DNA of 64,000 nt, from assembly GCF_029227915.1 (NCBI RefSeq), contig NC_079887.1:7378001-7442000 (forward strand). The letters run 5' to 3'. Positions within the stretch are counted from its first letter, which is position 1. Each line of letters opens with the position of its first letter. The position numbers were made by a program, and so were the translations under genes. Below the pieces are notes generated by a model. It was not told the DNA's origin and ran no database searches. It worked only from the letters and a program-made list of their open reading frames with translations. Shown piece after piece: positions 1 through 11,884 of this stretch. The stretch comes from Hydractinia symbiolongicarpus. Lineage: Eukaryota; Cnidaria; Hydrozoa; Anthoathecata; Hydractiniidae.

Positions 1-849
1 TATTACACCTGTGTTCCTTTGATTATAGATTCCTCAAAAACAAAGTGCATGGTTAACATTTCCTCCACTCAGTCCTGGTGGAAATAATCAGTACACTGAA
101 GGTATGTGTTTTTGTTTGGTTAAATAAATCCCTTTGTAAAAATATCCATATTGGTCTGTATAAATTGAGACACATCAGTGGTTCTCATACGGACTAGGTG
201 GCAAGTGATGTTTCGCCAAGATACACAAAAACCGAGTTCACAAAACTGCCCATTGTACAAGTGAAAATATTTCCATCACCAAACTACTAGCATGCTTAAA
301 TGATGTCAGGTGGTGCATTATTTTTTAGAGTATTTTTTTTTATTATCTCGAGAAGTATGTTGGTTATACCACAGAGGGCCAATAAAGCAGTACTTAAATT
401 TTTTACCTTGCACGTTAAACTGATTCTGACCAATTGTTACGTTCCATTATGTGGTACAAGTAGGCTTAATACCCGTCGTATTACACAATCATAACTTGGC
501 CTGTTGTTTATATTAGGTTTTAAAGGATATCAAATAATTTTTTCTTTTGATTGTACTGAAACATCAAGTGCAATTATATATAGTACAAACAATTACCACT
601 ATGGCTAAATTTTTGAAAGTACACTATATAATGTTCCGATAGAACTTTGTGTGGCAACTAATTACCTTTTACAGGAAGGGGGCTGGCGTGGCGTGGCCTG
701 GCCTGGCCTGGCCTGGCCTGGCCTGGCGTTGTACGTTTTAGTTATGTATTAAAATCAATCTCCACAACCCCTCCTCCACTGCTCACTACTATCTCCCAAA
801 GATTTTTATATGCATTGCCTGTTTGTTGTATGTGATACCTTAACTTTAG
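1..849. other. Intergenic or intronic sequence upstream of the death-domain exon
   Basis: I see no convincing coding exon here. The stretch is AT-rich and ends in a splice-acceptor-like tract (CTTTAG at 844-849) that opens the next exon. It is probably the last intron and upstream part of the death-domain gene, whose earlier exons I cannot locate. Confidence 0.5.
681..728. repeat. Pentanucleotide (CCTGG)n microsatellite
   Basis: About eight tandem units of GGCCT/GGCGT lie in a short GC-rich island in otherwise AT-rich DNA, about 120 bases before the splice acceptor of the death-domain exon. Confidence 0.9.
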
Positions 850-1511
850 ATTCCGTCACTGTTAAATCTTTATTGGAGAATTTTATTATTTTCAAAACAT
901 TAGAGGAATTCCTAAATAAGCCAGATTGTGATTGTAATTGGTTTAAACTGGGAAGGGAACTCTCAAAAGTAGTCAACATATCAGAAAGTTATTTAACGAG
1001 GATACGAAATCGAGAGCGATGTGGCGGTGGAAATCCTGCAGAAGAGTTATTTAATAGCATTAAGTCTAAATTACCGTGGCTTACTACAGCTGAATTTTCT
1101 GCTTTGATTAAAGAATGTCAACGAGAAGATGTAATGCGGTATTTGAACGAAACGGTATTGCCGGAATTATTTAGTAATTTATCACTTGAGCAGATCGAAC
1201 ACTTGTCTGCCTTACTTAACACAAGCAATGGTCCAGGTTGGGATATCTTAGCAGCCAAATTGGGATATACTACAAGTGACATTGACTTGTTAAGAAGTGT
1301 TTCTATACAGTCTGGATATACTTACAGTCCCACTGGGAGCCTGCTGAGACGGTTGTTACACATTAGTCCTGATTTGAAAGTCAGTGTGTTAACGAATGCT
1401 GCTCGACGCATACACCGAAACGATATTGCTAATTTTTTATCAGAAAATATCAAGGAAATAAACAATCAACGAATTGTGTTGAACCGAAGACACAGATTCC
1501 AGACGTTTTGA
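850..1511 (+). CDS. Terminal exon of a tandem death-domain protein (partial gene)
   Basis: The reading frame encodes two helical death-fold modules. Module 1 (about 955-1140) has the W..LG.EL pattern and a GGGNPA turn. Module 2 (about 1236-1445) has W..LA.KLG, a DID motif, a YSPT..LLRRLL helix and R.DIANFL. Death domains normally mediate homotypic assembly in apoptosis or innate immune signalling. I place the exon start at 850 because CTTTAG immediately precedes it and leaves phase 1. The homologous terminal exon at 53942 has the same acceptor form and phase. Translation stops at TGA 1509-1511. Upstream exons are not identified and may lie outside the window. The domain call rests on pattern recognition, and exact partners cannot be predicted. 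Confidence 0.68.
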
Positions 1512-1844
1512 TGGTGATAATAATTTCTCCGAAGATACTTTACCCATCGAAATTGTTGGATTTGTTATCTGCATATTTTGTATCAAAATTATGCCATATT
1601 TTTACTGGATCTAAATTGGTCGAAGTTTGCAATTGAAATATTAAATTTTTAGTGAATTATTTAAAGGGAGTTATTTGTATGAAGAAGGTATAAAAAAGAA
1701 AAAAGAAAGGTGTCTATTTTTAAACTTTCTTGTGTGTGTATGGTGCTAACTTTTTAAAGAATGAAAAATAAGAAATTCTTAACAACACTATATCGCGACG
1801 TTTTTTTTTCACTCTTGCAGACATTGTGAAAATGTTATATTAAT

Positions 1845-2805
1845 AGTTACACAAAGTTTATTGTGTTCTCTCTGAGACAGATGTTTGGGCTGTGAGAGAT
1901 AGAAGAAATATTGTAGAAAATTAAGTTGGTGATTTTCTGAAAAATCATCATGGTAGTAACTGCATAACAAATTTAACAGCCAGTGGAGAATTAGCGATAC
2001 GCCCTAATGTTGTTAACTGTGCTAAAGGGCTCGTTTATGCCACAATATATAGCATTTTAACGACTGCAGAAAGAAGAAAGCGTAAAACTAAGATTTTTTT
2101 TTCTGTTTGAAATGTTAATGGTCACTTTTGCCCCATAGGAAATACCTTATAACTGTAACACTTGACAGTTCTTATGAAAGTGAGCACAACGTGTAAATAT
2201 GAATTACTTTCCAAAACTTCTATTTTAATTATATTTGTTAGTTTGAATATAATTTAATTTTCTTATTGTAATCTGGTGTATGTCCTTTTTGTTGTAGCAA
2301 TTGTTTTGCTCAATAAATGTGGAAAAAAATATTTTCATACTATCGTTGAAAATACTTTGTAATGTCAATTTTTTCAGCCTTTGTGTCTGGTGAGGGCATT
2401 AAGATTCTACTAGTCTTTAGCCCATGAATGAATTCGCAAGCTCGTCCGTCCTTTATATATCACATTTCGTGTGTTCTTAGCACAGCTATAAAATGACGCA
2501 AAAATTAAATTCCGGGTGCCAATAGCTAAAGGGGAAGAAAAGCATCAACTGTTGTAATATATGAATTTCTGAAATTCTATTGTAACTACCTAATTTTGTA
2601 TTGATTTCCGCTGTATGTTTTTTTAAAGAGAACAAAGATCTACTATACTTGTACTTAATTTAGCTGAAGAAAAAAAAAACAAGACGTATAATATACGTAA
2701 ACTAGCTTGCAAAACCAATTTGCTTTCCTGTAATAGCATACGAGCTAGTGAAGGGTTTTAAACCTATTTACTTTGGCAACAAGCATATGGGAAAATAATT
2801 AAAAC
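1845..2805. repeat. Segment duplicated at 22636-23635
   Basis: The DNA downstream of the death-domain exon is recognisably repeated at 22.6-23.6 kb. Landmarks shared in order include TTGTGTTCTCTCT, the AACTGTGCTA.AGGG.TCGTTTA run, TTGTATTGATTTCCGCTGTA and GCATACGAGCTAG. The copies carry many substitutions and small indels, so the duplication is not recent. Nothing coding is seen in it. Confidence 0.7.
2398..2500 (+). repeat. Degenerate copy of a dispersed TAGTCGTTAGCCC-family repeat
   Basis: The run TAGTCTTTAGCCC, then TCGTCCGTCCTTTATATATC, a CGTGTGTTCT box and a GCACAGCTA box matches the repeat heads at 23237, 24097, 43803 and 43906. It lacks the (ACAG)n tail seen in the 43.8-kb copies. This looks like a non-autonomous dispersed element. 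Confidence 0.55.
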
Positions 2806-2929
2806 CCTGCATGCCCCGCCCCGAGTGGGAAAAGAAGATTATTTTTAAGAAAGAAACATTGCGAAAAATTTAAGTGCATATTCATTCATATTCCTTCACC
2901 AAAAACACATCAAAGCAGCTCACATAAAA

Positions 2930-3334
2930 CAGGGCTTCCACTGAGTCTGGGAAATCAAGGAAAATCGGGGATTTTTATCTGTGGTCACGGAAAGACAGGA
3001 AAAAAGACCCATTTCGTGGGAAAGTCAGGAATTTTTTTGTCTTTCGACACCAGCAATTCTATATTTTCTTCTGAAGCGGTTGCATTTTGAAGCTTGCATT
3101 TTTAGAATTAAATACGTTGATGTGGTCACTGGTAAAGCTCTTAATAATTCAGTGGAACTAACATACTCTTGACCATTTTGTGTAGTATGTGGATTAAAGC
3201 TCATATAAGTTATATTTCGACAAATAGAATTTAAACGGTTTTAGTTTTTTTGTTTTTCTGTTTGGCTGTAGAATTTCTTAAAAAAGTCAAGGAATGTCAG
3301 GAAATTTGATACAATATTTTCGGTGGAAACCCTG
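2930..3334. mobile_element. MITE-like element with CAGGG termini
   Basis: The left end CAGGGCTTCCACTGA and the inverse of the right end, CAGGGTTTCCACCGA, form a matching terminal inverted repeat about 400 bases apart. CAGGG ends suggest a hAT-related non-autonomous element. I do not see a clear 8-bp target duplication. The interior holds the 'gtcaggaaa'-type repeat and no open transposase. Confidence 0.5.
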
Positions 3335-3383
3335 TAACAATAATGCATGATTGTGTGGTATCGAGCACCAATTGTGTGGGTGT

Positions 3384-3748
3384 GCGAATAGGACAAGCGT
3401 GTGGCAAAAGTGAGAATCGAAAATATCGTAGTTCTTGATTGAAATCTTAACGTAAAGAGTTTCTTCAAGCAGCAAAAAGGAAGCAAGCGCAGTAAACGAC
3501 GCAATAGTTAGTGTTTCATGTTTTATTTTGTACGTGTAATAGTATGTCTATCGACACAGGCTATATTTGAATTTATTTATGTTGTGCTTATCCTTTTGTA
3601 TCTTTGTATTTTTTCTGTTTGTATTTAAGCTATGAAACGTCATCATCATACTGTACTAGACCGACCGATGTACCGTATTCTATTCTACCGCCCCTGTGTG
3701 TTCGCATAGTTGCGTCTGCTTTCTTGTGTACCGTCCGCGCACAAAACA
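3384..3748 (+). repeat. BEL/Pao 5' LTR, truncated
   Basis: This sequence matches the last ~365 bases of the 3' LTR (10275-10639) with scattered substitutions, and ends with the same CACAAAACA. The first ~115 bases of the LTR, including the TGTTTTG start, are missing. The sequence to its left is unrelated, so the left end of the provirus has been lost or replaced. Confidence 0.85.
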
Positions 3749-3984
3749 TTTCATAGTAGTCGAACCGATCTACATCGCATCACGATAATTTACCGATTCT
3801 TATTTATTATTTTACCCTAAACTTTCGCTTGACAAATTTATCACAGTCCCGGCTGGGTGTTTCATATCTTATCATTTAATCTGTTTTAACCACTTTATCT
3901 GTATGGATCGTTAGTGTTAGAAACGTCATTAGTAGCAGATAGATAGGAACATTAGGAGTTGATTAAACGTAATCACTATACATA

Positions 3985-6180
3985 ATGGATAAACGAGTTA
4001 GAGCGACCGTTAACTCAACCGGAGTTTTAAATGAAAAAGTAAATTCTCTAACGACTAGTCGAAGTGGTCATATTGGCATTATAACTAAAATAATTAATCG
4101 TTTATCACTCCTTCTAACAGAGCAAAATAAAGATTCAGAGATAGTTAACATGTCAAATAAACTCAATGAGACACTCGGAAGAGTTGAAAAAATAACTTTT
4201 GAGCATAATAATCTGGTCTCCACGGAAGAGAGTGAGGCTGCTAACCAACTTTTAAGAGAGCAAAAAATAAAAATCGACCAAAAATCTGTTTGTGAGGAAT
4301 ATTATAAACATTCTAACGCTGATGATAATTTAGAAATTGATAATGCCATAAGTCAGGACTCACGTCACCGCTCGTCGTCGCATCGATCACCTTCAAATCA
4401 CTCTAGATCTTCCAGGCATTCCAGTTTATATCATCACTCTTCTCACAGCAGTCAAAAAAGCCATCATAGTAAGTCCCAATCGACATCATCTTTAAACTTG
4501 CTCCTACAGAGGAAGACTGAATCTGCTGAGGCTCAGTTACAGGCGAAACTTGCGGAGGAAAAGCTAAAAAGGGAATTAAATTTATTAGAACGGAAGAGAG
4601 AGATAGAGCTTAAAATATTATAACAAAAGAAAATTCTAGAGAGAGACGAAATAATAGAAAGGTTGAACGTAGTGAAAGATAAAGCTGAAATCGCCAGATT
4701 AAGAGAGAGTATAATAGAAGAACATGTTGCTTCAGAAGATATGACCGTTAGATCGCAAATTATACAGCCATTAATATTTAGAGAGAGGAAAAGCTCGTCT
4801 TATTATGTACCAACCACCGAAAACCTTCGAATATTAGATAGCAGAATTGACGGAGAAGAGAGAAATATTTCATCTCAAATAGACGTATTATCTCTACAAC
4901 ATCCTAAAAACGACACTACTTTCGCTATACCTAGTGACATCAACAAACATTATTCTAAACCACATTCTTCATCTCCATCAAACCATTCAACAAAAAGCCG
5001 TCACTTCTTCAACATTGATGATATACCGTTTGATGCATCTTCGTCAGTTAATCAACATTCATATAAAGATCAGACTAAATTACTTCCATGTTTAAATCAG
5101 GATAAATCTCAAACGAACCGTTCAGAACTAAAAGATGTCGAAAAAAATGTCTTCAATAATCCGGAAAATATCGATAAATCTCGTTATCAACCGATTGATA
5201 AATTTATCGACGATCTTATTGAAGGACAAGAAACCATTATAGAAGATGCAAATGCGATAACTACCGCTAGGGTGCTTCGTTGGGAGTATGACTCAAGGAA
5301 TCTACCAGTTATTGATCCGTTTAGGTTCGATGGTTCACCTAATAAATGGCCAGAGTTTGTGGAAAACTTTAAATCTAGAGTACACCTGAAGGTTTCCTTT
5401 GACGATAACACAAGGATGGAGAGGTTGATTAGTGTATTAAACGGTGAGGCTAAGAAGACGGTGTTATCGATTGGTGCAAGTGGCATATTTTACGCATCTG
5501 CATTGAAACGTGACTTCGGTAATCCTGTTGTTGTATCATACTTTAAATTAAAAAACGTTCTCGATCTTCCTCAAATACCACCTCGCGACAGAACATCTCT
5601 CCGTCGATATCAGCAGCTACTTAATTCTAATAATACTTGGCTAATCTCCATGGGCTACAAATCTGCTATTAATTCAACTGAGAATTTAGCAAAGGCTGAA
5701 GCTAGATTACCTCACCACTTTCGCAATCAGTTTTCGAAATTTTCGAAAGTTTTCCAAATTTTCGAAAGGCAAAATTACGAGTGAGAATAGCATTAATTTG
5801 ATTGACTTTGAGAAATGGTTGGGTTGGAAGTTATTAGAGCAATTCAATCCAATAGCAAATTTAATCGCAGATCAGGAACAGAATAAGATTAAAAATGGAA
5901 AGGAGTCGAAGAAAGATGAGAAAAGAGTGAGAACATTTGCAACAGGTGCAGGTAGTGAACGCAGTACCAAGTGTTGGATTTGTTCAGAAAATCATTTTGT
6001 TTTTAAATGCAGAGAATTCGAATCAAAACCGGTGGCAGATCGTAGGAAGTTTGTTTTAGAAAAGGGATTGTCTTTCACTTTCTCACAAAATAAAAGAATG
6101 TAAATCTAAGAAGAGGTGTCGAGAAGATAAATGTGGAAAACGTCACCACACCCTGCTGCATTTAGGACCGCCAAAATGAA
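3985..6180 (+). pseudogene. gag: BEL/Pao gag (broken)
   Basis: Translation from ATG 3985 gives a coiled-coil-rich N-terminus with a Ser/His/Arg-rich stretch (about 4360-4500). A DUF1759-like capsid region follows, with FDGSPNKWPEF at about 5326-5358. The same frame runs through a single TAA at 4621-4623 and continues to 5784. A frameshift then leads to a zinc-knuckle frame (5798-6103) carrying CWICSENHFVFKC, and a second shift leads to a Cys/His cluster ending KRHHTLLHL at about 6150. Gag would package element RNA. As it stands it cannot make one protein. Confidence 0.8.
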
Positions 6181-6219
6181 AATGAAGATACAAAGAATGA
6201 ACCTGAGGCAAGAATCACC

Positions 6220-6402
6220 CGATCTCGTACCACAACTGACACCTATCTTCAAGTTATCCCGGTAACCGTAACTCATAACAACAAATCAGTAACAACCAAC
6301 GCTATTTTAGATAGTGGATCAGATAGCACCTTAATTTGCGAAGAAACAGCGCGGAAACTCGGATTGAGTATCGACGATCCTATCAAATTTAGAGACGTTT
6401 AA
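6220..6402 (+). pseudogene. BEL/Pao aspartic protease fragment
   Basis: The frame through 6301 contains ILDSGSDSTLI, the retropepsin catalytic D-S-G signature, followed by ETARKLGL. It runs into a stop at 6400-6402 soon after the motif. The protease would process the Gag-Pol polyprotein. The flanks are frameshifted relative to gag and RT. Confidence 0.7.
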
Positions 6403-6879
6403 ATCAAAAATAGTATCATTTAATGTTCACCCTACCAATCTAAAAGAAGAAAGCATGGGTTGTACCAGATCTTAACACTCCTATTAAAAATCGAAACATC
6501 ACAGATTTAAAAGAAAAATATGTTCATTTAAAGACATCGATATACCAACCTTAAACGACGACAGAGTAACAGTACTTATTGGAATCGATACACCATCACT
6601 TCATATTCAACACGATTATCGAGTAGGAAAACACAACGAACCAGTAGCTGTTAAAACGCAACTTGGTTGGATCCTATTTGGTGGGAAAAATAAAAACATA
6701 TTTACCAATATTAATCGATTAGAAACTGATACGGATGATCTCACTAAAGCAGTAGAAAGATTTTGAGAAATCGAGTCATATGAAACAAAGCGTCCACTCC
6801 ATCCAGACCTACTAACGAAAGACGAAAAACATGCGTTACACATACTTAAGTCGACCACGAAAATGAAAGACGGTCATTT

Positions 6880-7930
6880 TGAAGTAGGTTTATTGTGGAA
6901 AGATGAGAAACCAAAATTACCATACGACTGTGAATTAGCAGTCCAACGTCTGAAATCTAACGAAAGAAAACTGAGCAAGTAATCAATTTTAGCAGAAAAT
7001 TACAGATTACAAGTCAAGGAATATATCGCTCTTGGACATGCGAGAAAGCTTTCAGACTTTGAGAAAAACCAAACATCCGATATCACCAACTACATACCAC
7101 ATCATGGTGTTGTCCATCCTAACAAGCCCGGAAAAGTTCGTGTAGTCTTTGACGCAGCTGCAAAATACAAAGGAATTTCATTAAACGACAACTTGTTGCC
7201 CGGTCCAGACTTGCTGAACAACCTAGTATCTGTATTACTCACATTCCGTACCTATCGTTACGCAATTATGGCTGACATTGAAAAAATGTTTCATCAGGTC
7301 AAAGTATCAAGGATAGAACAAGATGCTCTTCGTTTCGTTTGGCGAGAAAACACTAGCGACAACATTGATGACTTTGCCATGCAAGTACATTTATTTGGTA
7401 AAGTAGACTCACCTTGTTGCGCGAATTACGCTCTTCGACAAACTAGTATCGACCACGATCGCGAAATCGTAGACGCTATCACGAAAAAGTTTTACATGGA
7501 TGATTACCTGGACTCCATGAAAACGGTAGACGAAGCCGTATCGATTGCAAAAACCGTAACAGAAGCATTGAAAAGTTGTGGCTTTCGTTTAACAAAATAT
7601 CTTTCAAATTCTTGTGAAATTCTTAAGTGTTTTCCAAATACCGAAACCGTAATCAACGTCAATCTAGACCTAAACAAATTACCGACTGAAAGAGTACTTG
7701 GTATGTTATGGAATCCGAATACTGACTATTTCACATTCAAAGTTGTCAACAAGCCATCACCTGAAACTAAAAGAGGTATATTAAGTTTAACAAGTTCAAT
7801 ATTTGACGCACTTGGCATCTTAACACCATTCATTTTAGAAGGAAAACTTATCATCCAATCATTGTGGAAATCCAAAATAGACTGGGATGAAGAAATACCA
7901 ACCGAATTAAAAACAAGGTGGTTGAGCTAG
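6880..7930 (+). pseudogene. BEL/Pao reverse transcriptase (broken)
   Basis: The frame shows the BEL/Pao RT sequence IPHHGV (about 7095), then VRVVFDA, ADIEKMFHQV (palm aspartate) and the active-site box FYMDDYL near 7492. It continues through the connection region to a stop at 7928-7930. A TAA at 6980-6982 interrupts the same frame upstream, so no start codon links it to the protease. A preserved YMDD shows that decay is by stops and shifts, not by loss of the catalytic core. Confidence 0.82.
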
Positions 7931-7956
7931 AGAAGTGAACTGGAGAAACTAACATC

Positions 7957-8450
7957 GATCAGCATTCCTCGATGGCTCAAACTACAATCCAATAATCAGT
8001 TGATTCAACTACATATTTTTTCCGACGCTTCAATCAATGCATATGGTGCTGTCGCATATCTACGTGTTCAAGATACGCATACCGTCAATGTAACATTCGT
8101 GATGGGAAAATCCAGAGTCGCCCCGTTGAATCCGAAATCTCTCACAATACCAAAATTAGAATTACAAGCTGCTGTCCTGGCTACAAGAATGAGAGAATCA
8201 ATAGTGAGTAGTCTTTCCATGTACCAAATTTTGGACAGATTCACAAATAGTTTTAAAATATATCTCGAATGAAAACCGAAAATTTCCAGTATTCGTTATG
8301 AATCGCATCAATGAAATTCGTACTACTACTGACGTCAATTCGTGGCGTTTTGTGCCAGGAACTCTGAACCCAGCAGACAATGCTACAAGATATGTACCAC
8401 TATCATCGACCGAGAATTCCAGATGGTTAACCAGTCCATCGTTTTTAATC
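7957..8450 (+). pseudogene. BEL/Pao RNase H region (broken)
   Basis: The frame at 8000-8272 has HIFSDASINAYGAVAY, the first RNase H acidic motif, and IPKLELQAAV with the second acidic residue. A frameshift near 8270 separates it from the C-terminal part in another frame (8298 on), with SWRFVPGTLNPADNATR. RNase H would degrade the RNA of the RNA:DNA hybrid. The middle of the domain is shortened. Confidence 0.72.
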
Positions 8451-8559
8451 GAAGAAGAATGCAATTGGCCAGACCAAAACCAAAATGTCATTCAACGTGA
8501 AGAAGACGCAGATATTACCAACTTTCAGTCAACTAGTAATGCAATACCAGAGAAAACAT

Positions 8560-9874
8560 CTTTTATCAAATGGGAAAGTTATTCCGATTGGCAAAAACTA
8601 TGTCGCCACATTGCGTGGATTATCAAATTAAGATCACCACTTGTAGCTTTGAGACCAATGATGCAGAACAATTTGATTCGTGTTGGAGGAAGAATTGCTT
8701 TAATCGATATACCATTTGAGTCGAAGCACCAAGTGATAATCTCGCTGAAACACCACATTGCACGACTCATAATTCAACGCATTCATCATACAAACTTTCA
8801 TGTTGGACACTATCATGACAAAATATTTGGATTCCGACTGGAAAATCCTTTGTGAAGAATTTGATAAATGCATGTACATACTGCAAATCGAAGAAAGTCA
8901 GGCCAATGTCACCACTTATGGGAGATCTATCAATCGATCGTCTTGCTGTAGGTGAACCACCATTTAATCGACCAGGAGTAGATTACTTTGGTCCAATGAT
9001 TGTCAAGAGAAGTAAGAGGACAAGAGCTTCATCTGGAACCGTGAAAAGGTATGGAGCATTGTTTACCTGCATGACGTCACGTGCCGTTCTTATTGAGCTA
9101 GTTGGAGATTTATCGACAGATAGTTTCATTCTTGCACTTCGACGTTTTATCTCAAGAAGAGGAAACCCCAAAACAATCACCAGCGACAACGGAACCAACT
9201 TCGTCGGCGCATATCGTGAACTAAGAGAGCTGGTAACGAATCTGAATGAGACAAAACTTTGAAAAGAGTTAACAAAGAATAGTATCGAATGGAAGTTCAA
9301 CCCACCATTTTCACCATGGATGAATGGAGCGATGGAATCTATGGTAACAATCACTAACCGAGCGTTGAAAGCGATAGTTCGTGATCGTGTTTTCACCGAA
9401 GAAAAGTTACGTACATTCTTGACTGAAGTAGAAGCAACCATCAATAGCCGACCGTTGACTTCTATCAGCAGTGAAGCAGATGACTACCAAGCACTAACGC
9501 CAAATCATTTTCTCATTGGAAGATCGTCGCAAAATACACCTGTAGATTCTGTATTTACAGACCTCGACGATCGTAAAAGATGGAGAGACGTACAGGCTGC
9601 TTCAAATATGTTTTGGAATAAATGGAGAAAGGAATACCTGCCTTCTTTGACAACACGTGCTAAATGGAATACAAACGACGACCAAATTAAGGAAGGAGAT
9701 CTCGTGATAGTTAGAGACCAGAACGTCTTGAAAAATCATTGGCCGCTGGGACGCATTGCGAGAATTTTTCCTGGCAGCGATGGCATCAACAGGGTTGCAG
9801 AAGTGAAAACTGCTGATGGAAATTACATTCGTCCCATCCGATCACTTGCGTTACTGGAACGCAGTGCTAAATGA
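8560..9874 (+). pseudogene. BEL/Pao integrase (broken)
   Basis: Three frames cover the domain. 8298-8855 contains the H-H zinc-binding end (IHHTNFHVGH). 8852-9262 has CTYC, the first catalytic aspartate in VDYFGP and the second in TSDNGTNF. 9320-9874 has the catalytic glutamate in NGAMESMV and the C-terminal HWPLGRI box of BEL/Pao integrases. DD..E residues are all recognisable, but stops at 8853-8855 and 9260-9262 break the chain. Confidence 0.82.
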
Positions 9875-10145
9875 AAATGTCACCTGAACTATGCTTTGCA
9901 TACGACGGTAAATTGTGTTCTTTATAGGTGTACATAATTCGTGAAGATACAACAACGACGTTGTAAAATTCGATGATAAATCTTGGGCAAACGATATTGC
10001 AAAGCGATGATAAAGAAATCGGAACGACGTACATAACGACGTACATAAACGACGTACATCTTTAACGAGTCCGACGTAAGCAAGCTAATCAATTATATCA
10101 AATAAGGCGTTACTAGATGGACAGTCGTTCGTAGACGAGTACTCA

Positions 10146-10156
10146 CTGGTGGGGAG
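10146..10156 (+). promoter_or_regulatory. Polypurine tract of the BEL/Pao element
   Basis: CTGGTGGGGAG lies directly before the TGTTTTG that starts the 3' LTR. This is the position of the plus-strand primer tract in LTR retrotransposons. Confidence 0.6.
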
Positions 10157-10639
10157 TGTTTTGAACATAAACGATGAAGATCCGTCTCGGAGATGGAGAC
10201 CCGTCACGTCACCTTAATTTTAATTGGGTTTTTATAGTTATTTCGCGCACTTTTCACATTGCTTCTAATCTCCGTACGAATAGGACAAGCGTGTGGTAAA
10301 AGTGAGAGTCGCAAATATCGTAGTTCTTGTTTGAAATCTTAACATAAGAGTTTCTTCAAGTAGCAAAAAGGAAGCAAGCGCAGTAAACGACGCAATAGTT
10401 GGTGTTTCATGTTTTATTTTGTACGTGTAATAGTATGTCTATCGACGCAGGCTATATTTGAATTTATTTTTGTTGTGCTTATCCTTTTGTATCTTTGTAT
10501 TTTTTCTGTTTGTATTTAAGCTATGAAACATCATCATCATACTGTACTAGACCGACCGATGTACCGTATTTTATTCTACAGCCCCTGTGTGTTCGCATAG
10601 TTGCGTCTGCTTTCTTGTGTACCGTCCGCGCACAAAACA
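10157..10639 (+). repeat. BEL/Pao 3' LTR, complete (483 bp)
   Basis: It begins TGTTTTG and ends CAAAACA, perfect short inverted LTR ends with TG...CA. The last 365 bases match the truncated 5' LTR. The right flank (from 10645) is a repeat also present at 25271, so the element inserted into an existing repeat copy. Confidence 0.82.
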
Positions 10640-10644
10640 GTTGT

Positions 10645-10990
10645 TCTCGCTCAACTTATAGTCAGCAGTTGTGATTTGTCAAAGGATTGAAACATTACAT
10701 CCACTTGTAGTGATAGAAAGAACATCCTTTTCACAATCATTGAAATCTGTGATAGTAGAAACGTTGAAAGTGTAAGGTGGGTTGTTGATAAGGTTATATT
10801 GTGTGTTGTTTTGTGTTTTTATGCGGATTTATTTTCCAACATGGTCAAAAGACGATTAAAAAAGAAACTTTACACACTGATGTGAGTTTATACCATTCAC
10901 AAACACTTATGGAAGAAGCAGGTTTATAGTTACTGCAAGTTCTTTATTCCGTGAGGTATTAAATTGTAATCATAAATTTCAAAAAATATC
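10645..10990. repeat. Repeat block shared with 25271-25740
   Basis: Both copies begin TCTCGCTCAACTTATAGTCA and share a run through CACTTGTAGTGATAGAAAGA, CCAACATGGTCAAAAGACG and the following ~200 bases. This copy lacks two short pieces present in the 25.4-kb copy, both multiples of three in one frame. A small coding exon could once have existed, but I cannot assign one. Confidence 0.75.
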
Positions 10991-11027
10991 ATATTAAAAT
11001 TGTTTGATAGTGAATACGTCTAATTAA

Positions 11028-11194
11028 ATAAAAGATTTTAACATTTTAACATGACCACGATCATATAAATGATATTTTTGTAAAAGCACAATAGTAATAC
11101 GTAAAGGTAAGATAACTGTTGGCTGTGTAAAATTGTTTTATTGGTATATTAGTTTTAAGCTTCGTGTGGAGTACATCTGGTTAACTGCATGTAC
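11028..11194. repeat. Boundary repeat, copy 1 of 4
   Basis: A block beginning ATAAAAGATTTTAAC and containing TGACCACGATCATATAAATG, GTAATACGTAAAGGTAAGAT and TTCGTGTGGAGTACATCT. Other copies are at 18545, 22439 and 26451. Each lies at an edge of a duplicated unit. Confidence 0.85.
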
Positions 11195-11224
11195 TATAGT
11201 TGGATTTATTTTATTATTTCTTTA

Positions 11225-11598
11225 TGCTACAGCTTTCTATCTTTTTTGTGTGTGAAGGAACTTCAACATCGTTGTAATTGTATTTAAATGTTGTCTGTAA
11301 GACTGTACGACATCTCACTATTATTTTGACTGTTGAAAAATCAAAGAAATGTATTTACGTAACTGGTAAAAGTATTTTAGAACATCTTTGGGAGATAAAA
11401 ATTGTGATAAAGATTTGATAAAAGTAAAGGTAGTGTGCAAGCTAAAAAAATAGTAGCTGTTGCAGCTTCGTTTCTATAGTCACTATCCCTGATGGCAACC
11501 TGTGTAAAGGAGCAGGTGAGAAAGTAGCACAAAAGGGGTGTTGCTTTCCCTGTGGTAAATTGCAAAATGTGAGGAATTGCTTGCGATAACCATATATA
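11225..11598. repeat. Segment duplicated at 26625-26995
   Basis: Shared landmarks include CTTTCTATCTTTTTTGTGTG, AACATCGTTGTAATTGTATT, CTTTGGGAGATAAAAATT and AATTGCTTGCGA. This is the left flank of the decayed Polinton here and of the intact Polinton's host unit at 27 kb. Nothing coding is seen. Confidence 0.75.
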
Positions 11599-11884
11599 GA
11601 ACGCATATACAGAAAGTTGATTGCTTTATATTATTAAAGTGCCTAAGACTTGGTGCTCACCTGGCACTAAGGAACACTAAAGAGCACTAAAGAGCGATAG
11701 AAATTGAGCAATAAAGAGCACTGGAAGAAAATTGAAACACAATTTGAAGAAAGAAAGATTTTGGATGGGTCCACTATTTAGGCTACGAAACGAAAAAGGG
11801 GAATAAAGTGCAGGAAAGTTTTTAATACATTCTGCTAGCATTTCATCCTCTGCTATGCATAAAGATCGGTTACGTCTCGATTTT

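Larger units (their letters stand above)
3385..10639 (+). mobile_element. Decayed BEL/Pao-family LTR retrotransposon
   Basis: The order is truncated LTR, gag, aspartic protease, reverse transcriptase with YMDD, RNase H, integrase, polypurine tract and complete LTR. That order, the DUF1759-like gag and the PHHGV motif of the RT are typical of BEL/Pao. Many frameshifts and stops divide what should be one long polyprotein, so the copy is dead. There is no sign of an envelope gene between integrase and the 3' LTR. Confidence 0.88.

Noticed and set aside
3749-3770. Primer-binding site directly after the truncated 5' LTR
   Set aside because: The sequence begins TTTCATAGTAG and does not show the TGG start or a clear complement to a tRNA 3' end.
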